Under the pieces are notes generated by a model. It had not been told where the DNA came from. It did not search any database and worked only from the letters and a program-made list of their open reading frames with translations. From Blastomussa wellsi (Eukaryota > Cnidaria > Anthozoa > Scleractinia > Plerogyridae), in contig OX393569.1 of assembly GCA_947652115.1 (NCBI GenBank), positions 11,879,541-11,943,540 of the forward strand: a DNA stretch of 64,000 bases. Direction: 5' to 3'. A program made the position numbers and the translations under genes. Positions 10,540 to 19,500 of this stretch are shown piece after piece. Within the stretch, counting starts at the first letter, position 1. Each line of letters begins with the position of its first letter.

Positions 10540-10865
10540 GGCAACCAAGTGGCCCCTGTTCACATGGTGCCCAACGAGAAACCAAACTTCATAACACTCA
10601 ATAGTAAATAAACGCCTCATAATCGAGAGACAACACTGAAACAATTGGCCCCTGCTCAAGAGATCACTGCCATCTCTCCCGTCTAAACAGTAACACAAAA
10701 GTGCTTATCGACAGAAATCAGGATCAAACACAGCGCTTGGAAAATTGGCCCCTGCTAAAAAATCTCTGCGCTGAATTTGATTTTTCTCTAAATAAATGAA
10801 TAAATGGCTTATCTCTCTTTGAACGTCTGTAGCGCAGAATCATTTGGCCCCTGCTCAAAAGAGGC
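10540..10865 (-). repeat. Four spaced copies of a GGCCCCTG motif in the Ngaro 3' region
   Basis: GGCCCCTG(C/T)TCAA-type motifs occur at 10551, 10647, 10747 and 10846, that is every 96-100 bp. The best copies read TTGGCCCCTGCTCAAAAGA. The sequence between motifs is not obviously repeated. The segment lies between the recombinase stop and B1, so it is a 3' untranslated region; function unknown. Confidence 0.6.
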
Positions 10866-10905
10866 TGCTCCACATCCTGCATTGTAGGCATATGGTACCC
10901 AGCTG

Positions 10906-11079
10906 CTAGTTTGAACCTATAGAAGGTGCACGAATGTACCTGAGAAAGGCATTAGATTTCCATCTCCCAAAGGCACTAATCTGGGGATCGGACATGCCCT
11001 TGGAAGCTGCCCAGGATGCTGCCCTGATGCGAAAACTGTGAGATTTATACCCTGACACATGCATATGGTGGCCTTTCTA
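10906..11079 (-). pseudogene. Tyrosine recombinase, C-terminal fragment
   Basis: The 3' end of the YR gene that integrates a circular cDNA by strand cleavage with a tyrosine nucleophile. Immediately after a stop at 11079-11077 the reading frame shows SHSFRIRAASWAASKGMSD, with the HxxR box (HSFR, 11040-11029), then FGRWKSNAFLRYIRAPSIG with the conserved GRW and the presumed nucleophile tyrosine in RYIR (10941-10930), ending at a stop (10908-10906). The N-terminal two thirds, including the first catalytic arginine, are deleted, because the preceding residues still belong to RNase H. The HxxR...GRW...YIR pattern is diagnostic for DIRS/Ngaro recombinases. Confidence 0.85.
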
Positions 11080-11172
11080 AGAGTCTGGCCAAGTACCATA
11101 TGCCCACTGTTTGCCGAAAATAAGACCGTAACCACTAGATTGTTCTGAATCTACGAAAGCCGAGGAGGGACT

Positions 11173-11630
11173 TCTGACTTCTGAGTTCCGACTTCCGACT
11201 TCCGACTTCTGAGTTCCGACTTCTGAGTTCCGACTTCTGAGTTCTGACTTCTGAGTTCCGACTTCCGACTTCCGACTTCTGAGTTCCGACTTCTGAGTTC
11301 TGAGTTCCGACTTCTGAGTTCTGACTTCTGAGTTCCGACTTCTGAGTTCCGACTTCTGAGTTCTGACTTCTGAGTTCCGACTTCCGACTTCCGACTTCTG
11401 AGTTCCGACTTCTGAGTTCTGAGTTCCGACTTCTGAGTTCCGACTTCTGAGTTCCGACTTCTGAGTTCTGAGTTCCGACTTCTGAGTTCTGACTTCTGAG
11501 TTCCGACTTCTGAGTTCCGACTTCTGAGTTCTGACTTCTGAGTTCCGACTTCCGACTTCCGACTTCTGAGTTCCGACTTCTGAGTTCTGAGTTCCGACTT
11601 CTGAGTTCCGACTTCCGAGTTCCGACTTTG
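11173..11630 (+). repeat. 7-bp minisatellite, left arm of the transposon
   Basis: About 65 units of GA(C/G)TTC(C/T), each unit being one of four types defined by bases 3 and 7. A longer pattern is superimposed: the same unit string starting GTTCTGACTTCTGAG recurs at 11241, 11360 and 11528, separations of 119 and 168 bp, i.e. 17 and 24 units. Confidence 0.95.
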
Positions 11631-12186
11631 CGCAAAATAAAACAATCCGTTTCGACTAAAGCCGTAAATCCATGACCCTGGCCAAATGGATTGCAGTTCT
11701 GGGGTGGGTTATATATATTTTTTAAAACAGTGCGGAAGTAATCTCTCTGGTTCTTCCGCTGTCCCTGTAAAGTGTTTATTCATCACGTTTTGTTTCTGTT
11801 GAGATCAAGCAAGCATGTGAAGTACTAATGATTATAATGATTCGAAATGACAAGGAAAACAACTACTAACTAACATGCATTACCTTTGTTTTGACATTTT
11901 CTGTAAAATATATAATTACTAGCAGGACAATTAAAGTTGCCGTTTTTTCATCTGTAGAGAGACTACTGAGCGTTTTCATGACTGGTGAGAAGAAGTCATG
12001 TTCGGTGTGTTAGGGAGGGCCTTCTACCTTCCAGATACTGGCAAATTGGAACACAATAACTGGATCTCTGGCGTTCCGTTTTGAATTTCTTATTTCTGTG
12101 TGAAGCACTTAACTTAGCTAGCCATAGCATTTATGATATTAAAACGTCCATACAAAAGGTTTTTTATTTTTGATAAAACATGTACC

Positions 12187-12510
12187 TTACTGTAAATTAA
12201 AAAAAATGAACGTCAGGACACGAAAACAAAAATCTCTTGTCACTTGCAAATTATACTTCCGCTTTAAGTGTCTGCGATAACCCATGAAGGAACCACAAGA
12301 ATTTTCCAATTCCTCCAGAATAGTAGAGACTATTTGCTCAAGAGGCGATTCGTTGTTACATTTTGCCCTCCTCATTTTCAAACGTTTAAGAATCCGTTTC
12401 ACAATCCACACAGAAATTGTAATCCCATGTTGCAGGGCCACAAAACCAGCTATTTCAGCGTTCGTAAATCCTTGCACGAAGTAGCTACTTGTTAGGTTCT
12501 CTCTGTTCAC
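12187..12510 (-). pseudogene. Integrase-like transposase, N-terminal fragment
   Basis: A 107-codon frame beginning SSYFVQGFTNAEIAGFVALQ (about residues 8-27), with a helix-turn-helix-like region (ITISVWIVKRILKRLKMRR), then LEELENSCGSFMGYRRHL and a run ending in stop. I recognise this as the start of a widespread animal protein family with a GYRxMxxRL motif followed by a DDE integrase core; in that family the core (WHxDGYDKLKPFG-type) follows directly. Here the core is absent, so the element is non-autonomous. The ATG at 12510 lies just inside the right arm, consistent with the natural start. The remaining interior (11640-12186 and 12511-12634) shows nothing recognisable. Confidence 0.65.
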
Positions 12511-12634
12511 ACCAACGGTTTTTTAGTGCAGGCTTGCAAGTAGGTAACACATTTCGACGGAAGAAAGTTGGAATACAAAGAGAAAGTTGAATAACAGGAT
12601 GATCCGCTCAGTTACCTTGAACTCTGGATCTCAA

Positions 12635-13166
12635 AAGTAAGAAGTCGGAAGTCAGAACTAAGAAGTCGGAACTCAGAAGTTAGAAGTCGGAAGTCGGAAA
12701 TCAGAAGTCGGAAGTCGGAACTCAGAAGTCGGAAGTCGGAACTCAGAAGTCGGAAGTCGGAACTCAGAAGTCGGAAGTCAGAAGTCGGAAGTCGGAACTC
12801 AGAAGTCGGAAGTCGGAAGTCAGAACTCAGAACTCAGAAGTCGGAAGTCGGAACTCAGAACTCAGAACTCAGAAGTCGGAACTCGGAAGTCAGAACTCAG
12901 AAGTCAGAAGTCGGAAGTCGGAAGTCGGAAGTCGGAAGTCGGAACTCAGAAGTCGGAAGTCGGAACTCAGAAGTCGGAACTCAGAAGTCGGAAGTCGGAA
13001 CTCAGAAGTCGGAACTCAGAAGTCGGAAGTCGGAACTCAGAAGTCGGAAGTCGGAAGTCAGAACTCAGAACTCAGAAGTCGGAAGTCGGAACTCAGAAGT
13101 CGGAACTCGGAAGTCGGAACTCAGAAGTCAGAAGTCGGAAGTCGGAAGTCAGAAGTCGGAAGTCCC
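12635..13166 (-). repeat. 7-bp minisatellite, right arm of the transposon
   Basis: Reverse-complement counterpart of the left arm: units GGAAGTC, GGAACTC, AGAAGTC and AGAACTC. It is somewhat longer (about 75 units) and in a different unit order, so the arms have expanded independently. Confidence 0.95.
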
Positions 13167-13182
13167 TCCTCGGCTTTCGTAT

Positions 13183-14400
13183 GAATCAGTGTAAAAGCAT
13201 AAGCTGTAGGAGGAGGCCCAGCCATCCTCAAGGAAAAAAGATTTTCCATTGAAAGAGCTCATGAAGGTTTCCCAAATCCGTAAATCTTTTTTGGCTTCAC
13301 TTGTTAAGCGTATGAAATGATGTGAATGCTTAATGGTAAGATTGATCAGCCTCCGAAGAAAAACTCTGCCCGGAGTTACAACCGAGCATGCAAAATTCAA
13401 TAAGCCAATACGAGATTGGAGCTCCTTCAGTGTGACTTTCTTCCTCCCAAGCAAACTACGAATTGCCAACAAACATTTTTCAACTTTGTCATAAGGGAGC
13501 CTAGCTTCATTTGTACTACAATCTAATTCAATTCCCGCAAAAGTGAAAACTGGAGAAGGGCCCTCAGTTTTTTCTGGTGCCATGGGCACCCCAACATTCT
13601 CACAAAATGTCAAAAATTGTTGAAGGCTGGTTTGACATGTGTCAAATGACTCAGCCGCAATTAAAAAATCATCCAGAATATGAATTACATGTGGGATATT
13701 GAGTTTGTTTCGTGCAACCCATTCCAAAGCAGTACTAAGCATCTCAAAGGTCCTACATGAGCTAGCTAGTCCCATTGGCAAGTAGCAATCTACATAATAA
13801 TTACCCTTCCAGTGCATACCTAATAGGTAGTAATCAGCAGGGTTTACTGGGATTATACGGAAAGCACTCCTAACATCAGTCTTAGCCAGATGGCAGTGAG
13901 GTCCTATTTTCTTTATCATTTTTACAGCATCAACTACTGTTACATAATGCACCGAACATAATTCTGATGGAATAAAGTCATTCACTGAACCTCCGCATGG
14001 AAAAGAGAGGTGGTGTATCGTGCAATATTCACCTGGTTGTTTTTTAGGAATAACCCCCAAAGGGGAAACTTTCAAGTTATAAAAGGGGGGCTGAACAAAA
14101 GGGCCCCTAATTCGCCCCTCACAAATTTCTTTATCCAGCTTATGGTCAACAATCTCTGGGTTTTGCAACGCCGATTGCAGATTCGATGAAAATTGGCCCT
14201 GTTGTGTTCCTTGAAAATGTAAACAAAAACCATAAACAAAACCTAATACTAGCATCATAGCCCTCTAAATAAAATGCCAGCTTCTCAACCAGAACTGGTG
14301 TTGGGAGTGCTCCGGCTGTTGGAAACATTAGGTTTTTTCCCTTGCCCTGCAGACTGCTTTGGTTGTTGGCATTTGGCAATGGGGTGAGACTGCCCACACC
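13183..14400 (-). pseudogene. Ngaro reverse transcriptase and start of RNase H
   Basis: RT of the YR retrotransposon. The N-terminal TPVLVEKLAFYLEGYD lies in another frame at about 14300-14250. After a frame change the main frame (14258 down) carries GRIRGPFVQPPFYNLKVSPL, GVIPKKQPGEYCTIHHLSFP, LAKTDVRSAFRIIPVNPADY, YLPMGLASSCRTFEMLSTAL and the catalytic box HILDDFLIA (about 13683-13656), with both aspartates intact. Then come APEKTEGPSPVFTFAGIELD and VTLKELQSRIGLLNFACSVV. RNase H starts with CFYTDS at 13200-13183, where the nested transposon interrupts it, and resumes at 11145 (SGYGLIFGKQWAYGTWPDS) before a stop at 11079. The LPMGLxSSC and GIELD pattern is that of DIRS/Ngaro RTs rather than LTR elements. 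Confidence 0.9.
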
Positions 14401-15261
14401 GGAAACACTGGTGTTTAAAGGAACATCCAGGGCACTGTACTCCTCTATGAAAATTCCAACAATACCCGTTGGGAATGTAGGGACCCTCATGCCTAGCTCT
14501 CTTTGGATAGTTTTTGGGCTTGTCCCGAAAGGAATGAGATCTTAACCAGAGCTCAGAATGAATTTGGTCCCATGGGGTACCCTGGGATTGCCGAAGTATA
14601 CGAAAGTTTTCATCGTAAAACTTCCAGTTTGCCCCCAAGGTGGCAAGTTCCCGGATGACAGAACCATATTTCATCAGTGCAGGGGTGTCTTTCAGGGATT
14701 TCTCTGTATAAATTGCAACATATATCTGAAACGCTGATGTCCACTGATCTATACTATGCAAAGTGTGCCTCTTTGCATTTGGGACAAGCACCAAACACTG
14801 TCCCCCCTTTTTTGTTTCAAATTTGATAGTATACTGATCATCATCTGTGTTACTTATATTGCTCTTAAGTAATAGGGAAAAATCAATAAACTCATTAGCC
14901 CATATTTGGTTTTTAACTTTCTCTGGCACTATGTTGCTCAGAGGGATTGCTTCTGAGAGGAAAGAGCTCTTACTGGTAGATGCTTTGTCCTGATTGCCAG
15001 TCAAGTTGTCAATCATCCTCTGCATAGTTCCTTGAACCGCATCTGATGCTTCGTGTCTGGCTGAACCTCTGTGCTCAAGTCATTCCTTGGTCGTACACTG
15101 CTGCCTCCAACCGGTACTTGTGCATCCGGTACAAACTGGACTGGCGGGGTAGCAGCTGCTGCTTGGAGGGCTTGAGTGACTGCAGTAATTTCAGGGGTTA
15201 GTTCCACATGCACCCATAACAGAAACATTTTTGAATTAAAGAAGGCCACATATGTGGTCAA
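14285..15261 (-). pseudogene. Ngaro Gag-like protein with zinc knuckle
   Basis: A structural protein presumed to bind element RNA. The frame 15025-14285 carries FIDFSLLLKSNISNTDDDQY, WTSAFQIYVAIYTEKSLKDT, ATLGANWKFYDENFRILRQS and the cysteine cluster GYCWNFHRGVQC...CSFKHQCFRCGQSHPIAKC (about 14450-14370), which contains a CxxCxxxHxxxxC knuckle. This layout is that of the first ORF of DIRS/Ngaro elements. An upstream stretch (15261-15013, LQAAAATPPVQFVPDAQVPV) is in another frame and was probably joined to it originally. The end of the frame overlaps the RT N-terminus in a different frame, so RT may be reached by frameshifting, or mutations may have separated them. Confidence 0.8.
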
Positions 15262-15538
15262 CGGTGTATGAGTTTATATACCAGAATACCAGACTCAGAA
15301 TTCGCAATATACTATCACTAGTTTGAAATAAATACTGCTATAATCCAGTAAGATAAACCTAAGCTGTTGTTGTCACATTTGACTGTGACTTTAATCCACC
15401 TACCCCCTACGATAATTATCATTGCAGTGCCAACACTCAGGGGTGACTTTAATCCACACACACATGCCTAATCCAATACCATACAAAATTACAAAGGGTC
15501 GAGCAGGAACTCACCAAAAATTATGTTCATCAAAGATA
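15262..15538. other. Spacer between hydrolase and Gag-like frames
   Basis: No open frame of note. GTGACTTTAATCCAC occurs twice in direct orientation about 60 bp apart (about 15384 and 15444). It may be a 5' untranslated region for the Gag-like frame. Confidence 0.4.
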
Positions 15539-16207
15539 CTAGTGAAGAGATTGAAATTTCCTCAATTGAGCCAGGGCGAAGAGAATGGCTCCTCTATAAC
15601 TCTTGTAAAGAGCTCTGCTCCCGCCTTCGTTAAGATGTATACCATCGGCCAAATATATATTTGCCGAAGGATCAATGAGGCCGCGGTGGCGCCAAAACTT
15701 GGCTCGTTCGACATGCCGTAACTTTTCGCTCGCTAACGTGTTTATCTGGTGAACGCGTTCATTATATTCCTCGAAGGGTGGATGTTTCCTCGGGAGAATC
15801 TGGCATACCGCGATAAACTGGATCTTGCATTCGCTGATCAGTAATTCAGTTAACGCTACTAGCGACGATGCGATGGTTTCCGCGTCGCAATCCCTATCGC
15901 AAGCATCGTTGGAACCCATCTCCATTACTACAACATTGGGGGCGGTGCCTCTAATCGTGTTCAAGTCGAAACGAATCGTTTTGTCGACTGTGCTCCCTCC
16001 TGTACCAAAAATCTCGACCTGACAGGTATCAACAAGCTGCAAATCCCGACGATAGAGATCTCTTGGCTGGCTATTGTCTATGAATTCGCCGAATCGTCGC
16101 ACAAATGAATGCCCAAACACAAGAGCGCATGGTTTAGCTAAGGCGGCCATCATTGATCCCAGGCAGCGATGAATGAAAATAAAACTTCGCTTGCAACAAA
16201 ATATCAC
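15539..16207 (-). CDS. SGNH/GDSL-type hydrolase-like protein in the Ngaro element
   Basis: A 222-codon intact frame upstream of gag within the A1...B1-A2-B2 boundaries. Block I is VFGHSFVRR (about 16120-16094), with the nucleophile serine in GHS. Block III is EMGSNDACD (about 15925-15900), with the GxND asparagine. Block V is DGIHLNEGGSRALY (about 15648-15605), with the Asp-x-x-His pair. All catalytic positions of an SGNH esterase are therefore present. The start may be the ATG at 16207 or the MMAAL pair near 16156, which better fits the domain start. SGNH domains are known from some YR retrotransposons and from CR1/L2 LINEs; their role in the cycle is not established. It is the only undamaged frame in this element. 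Confidence 0.8.
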   Translation of the reverse strand: MIFCCKRSFIFIHRCLGSMMAALAKPCALVFGHSFVRRFGEFIDNSQPRDLYRRDLQLVDTCQVEIFGTGGSTVDKTIRFDLNTIRGTAPNVVVMEMGSNDACDRDCDAETIASSLVALTELLISECKIQFIAVCQILPRKHPPFEEYNERVHQINTLASEKLRHVERAKFWRHRGLIDPSANIYLADGIHLNEGGSRALYKSYRGAILFALAQLRKFQSLH

Positions 16208-16296
16208 TAAACGGTACTTTTCTCCGCTTCTCTTCCTTAGCCAAGATACGGGATGTTAGGTGAACTTGTAGGTTCGATTGCACGTCTAAAGACCGT

Positions 16297-16469
16297 GAAA
16301 ACGTTTTTCTTCTGAAGCTGGAGAAAAAGAGGCCTGAACTCTGGCCTGCATTTGATTAAATACTCAGAACTAAGAGTCCCGTATATAAACTGACCCCTAC
16401 TAGTTAAACATTAACTCACGTAGCGAGCCGCATAAATTCATTTATTCTGTGTGGGAATAAATTTCCTTT
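16297..16469 (-). repeat. A1 repeat, outer 5' end of the Ngaro-type element
   Basis: 173-bp counterpart of 10082-10254. It ends in TTTCCTTT, after which satellite sequence resumes as TTTGCTAAAAAATTGCGG. Confidence 0.85.
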
Positions 16470-16569
16470 TTTGCTAAAAAATTGCGGGTTCCGCGAAACG
16501 TTGAAATCACGATGTTCTCGTGATAAGGGCACTGCGCGCACATTTGCGCTTAATTTGTGCCGATTCGAT

Positions 16570-19500
16570 CAAAGTTCCAAAACATCACTTTTTGGGTTAT
16601 CGAAAAACTTCATTTTTTGCTAAAAAATTGCGGGCGCCGCGAAACGTTGAAATTAAGATGTTCTCGTGATAAGGGCACTGCGCGCACATTTGCGCTTTAA
16701 TTTTAGCCGATTCGGCCAACGTTCCAAAAAATCAGATTTTGACCGTCCGAAAAATTTCATTTTTTGCTAAAAAATTGCGGGTTCCGCGAAACGGAAAAAT
16801 GAGGATGTTATCGTGCTAAGGACACTGCGCGCACCTTAGCGCTTGAATTTCAGCCGATTCGGCCAACCTTCAAAAAAATCAGTTTTTGAGGCTGCCGCGA
16901 AACGGGAAAATTACGATGTTCTCGTGATAAGGGCACTGCGGGCACCTTTGCGCTTCAATTTCAGCCAATTTGGCCAACTTTCCAAAAAATAACTTTTTGG
17001 CCTTCCGAAAAATTTCATTGTTTTGATAAAAAATTGCGGGTTCCGCGACACGGAAAAATTACGATGTTCTCGTGATAAGGGCACTGCGCGCACATTAGCG
17101 CTTTAATTTCAGCCTATCCGGACAAAGTTAAAACAAATCACTTGTTGGCCTATCGAAAAATTTCATTTTTTGCTAAAAAAATTGCGAGTGCCGAGAAACG
17201 GTAAAATTACGATATTCTCGTGATGAGAGCACTGCGCCCACATTATTGCTTTAATTTCAGCCTATTCGGGCAAAGTTGAAAAAAATCACTTGTTGACCTT
17301 CCGAGAAATTTCATTTTTTACTAAAACATTGCGGGTGCCGCGAAACGGTAAAATTACGATGTTTTCCTGATGAGGGCACTGCGCGCTCATTAGCGCTAAA
17401 ATTCCAGCCGAAGTTAAAAAAAAATCACTTTTTGGTGTTCCAAAAAATTTCCTTTTTTGCTAAAAAATTTCGGGTGCTGAGAAACGTTGAAATTACGATG
17501 GTCTCGTGATAAGGGCACTGCGCGCACGTTTGCGCTTTAATTTCAGCCAATTCGGTCAAAGTTCCAAACAATCACTTTTTGGGTTATCGAAAAATTTCAT
17601 TTTTTGCTAAAAATTGCGGGTGCCGCGAAACGTTGAAATTACGATGTTCTCGACATAAGGGCACTGCGCGCACATTTGCGCTTTAATTTCAGCCAATTCG
17701 GTCAAACTTCCAAAAAATCGCTTTTTGGGTTATCGAAAAATTTCCTTTTTTGCTAAAAAATTGCGGCTGCCGCGAAAAGTTGAAATTACGATGTTCTCGT
17801 TATAAGGGCACTGCGCGCACATTTGCGCTTAAATATCAGCCCATTCGGTCAAAGTTCCAAAAATCACTTTTTGGCCTTCCGAAACATTTCATTTTTTGCT
17901 AAAAAATTGCGGGTGCTGAGAAACGTTGAAATTACGATCTTTTCGTGATAAAGGCACTGCCCGAACATTAGCGCTCTAATTTCAGCCGATTCGCTTAAAG
18001 TTCCAGAAAATCACTTTTTGGGTTATCGAAAAATTTCATTTTTTGCTAAAACATTGCGGGTGCCGCGAAACGTTGAAATTACGATCTTCTCGTGAAAAGG
18101 GCACTGCGCGCAAATTTGCGCTTTAATTTAGGCCGATTCGGTCAAAGTTCCAAAAACTCACTTTTTGGCCTTCCGAAAAATTTCATTTTTTTGCTAAAAA
18201 ATTGCGGGTTCAGCGAAACGTTTAAATTACGATCTTCTCGTGATAAGGGCACTGCGCGCAAATTTGCGCTTTAATTTCAGCTGATTCGTTCAAAGTTCTA
18301 ACAGTCACTTTTTGGCCTTCCGGACAATTTCATTTTTTGCTTAAGAATTACGGCTGCCGCGAAACGTTGAAATTACGATGTTCTGGTGATAAGGGCACAG
18401 CGCGCACATTTGCGCTTAAATATCAGCCCATTCGGTCAAAGTTCCAAAAAATCACTTTTTGGCCTTCCGAAACATTTCATTTTTTGCTAAAAAATGGCGG
18501 GTGCTGAGAAACATTGAAATTACGATGGTCTCGTGATAAGGGCACTGCGCGCACATTTGCGCATTAATTTCAGCCGATTCGGCCAAAGTTCCAAAAAATC
18601 ACTTTCTGGCCTTCCGAAAAACCTCATTTCTTGCTAAAAAATTGCGGGTGCCGCAAAACGTTGAAATTACGATGTTCTTGTGATAAGGGCACTGCGCGCA
18701 CATTTGCGCTTTAATTTCAGCCGATTCGGTCATAGGTCCAGAAAATCACTTTTTGGCGTTCCGAAAAACTTAATTTTTTGCTAAGAAATTGCGGGTGCCG
18801 CGAAACTTTTAAATTACTATGTTCTCGAGATAAGGGCACTGCGCGCACATTTGCGCTTTAATTTCAGCCGATTCGGTCAAAGTTCCAAACAATCACTTTT
18901 TGGGTTATCGAAAATTTTCATTTTTTACTAAAAAATTGCTCGTGCCACGAAACGTTGAAGTTACGATGTTCTCGTTATAAGTGCACTGCGCGCACATTTG
19001 CGCTTTAATTTCAGCCGATTCCGTCAAAGTTCCAAAACATCACTTTTTGGGTTATCGAAAAACTTCATTTTTTGCTAAAAAATTGCGGGCGCCGCGAAAC
19101 GTTGAAATTAAGATGTTCTCGTGATAAGGGCACTGCGCGCACATTTGCGCTTTAATTTTAGCCGATTCGGCCAACGTTCCAAAAAATCAGATTTTGACCG
19201 TCCGAAAAATTTCATTTTTTGCTAAAAAATTGCGGGTTCCGCGAAACGGAAAAATGAGGATGTTATCGTGCTAAGGACACTGCGCGCACCTTAGCGCTTG
19301 AATTTCAGCCGATTCGGCCAACCTTCAAAAAAATCAGTTTTTGAGGCTGCCGCGAAACGGGAAAATTACGATGTTCTCGTGATAAGGGCACTGCGGGCAC
19401 CTTTGCGCTTCAATTTCAGCCAATTTGGCCAACTTTCCAAAAAATAACTTTTTGGCCTTCCGAAAAATTTCATTGTTTTGATAAAAAATTGCGGGTTCCG

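Larger units (their letters stand above)
11152..13181. mobile_element. DNA transposon with minisatellite inverted ends, probably IS3EU-like
   Basis: A 2,030-bp element with perfect outer inverted repeats TACGAAAGCCGAGGAGGGAC at both ends, flanked by a TGAATC duplication (11146-11151 and 13182-13187). Removing it rejoins the RNase H reading frame of the Ngaro element (FYTDS continuing into SGYGLIFG), so the boundaries are exact. The inner part of each arm is a 7-bp minisatellite. Between the arms is a fragment of an integrase-like transposase. A 6-bp duplication, TA-beginning termini and an integrase-type protein are what I recall of the IS3EU superfamily; the family name is inferred, while the structure is seen directly. 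Confidence 0.75.
9821..16469 (-). mobile_element. Ngaro-type tyrosine-recombinase (YR) retrotransposon
   Basis: Reading on the minus strand, the order is A1 repeat (16469-16297), SGNH hydrolase, Gag-like protein, RT-RNase H, recombinase C-terminus, B1 (10450-10252), A2 (10254-10082) and B2 (10019-9821). This A1...B1-A2-B2 split direct repeat is the hallmark of Ngaro and PAT elements, which lack LTRs and integrase. A TTT is shared by the outer ends and the A2/B1 junction, as expected if a circular intermediate is integrated by a tyrosine recombinase. The satellite reads through precisely (ca-TTT | TTT-gct) with no target duplication, also characteristic. Internal deletion of most of RNase H and of the recombinase N-terminus, frameshifts and a nested transposon make this copy defective. 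Confidence 0.85.

Noticed and set aside
11135..11645. Two long minus-strand frames (about 165 codons) rich in SELRSQNSEVGTQ-type repeats
   Set aside because: They are translations of the 7-bp minisatellite: a 7-bp period repeats every 7 codons in any frame that has no stop.
10082..16469. A1/A2 repeats as LTRs of an LTR retrotransposon
   Set aside because: The B1/B2 blocks, the split order, the tyrosine recombinase, the absence of an integrase and the lack of a target duplication fit a YR element instead.
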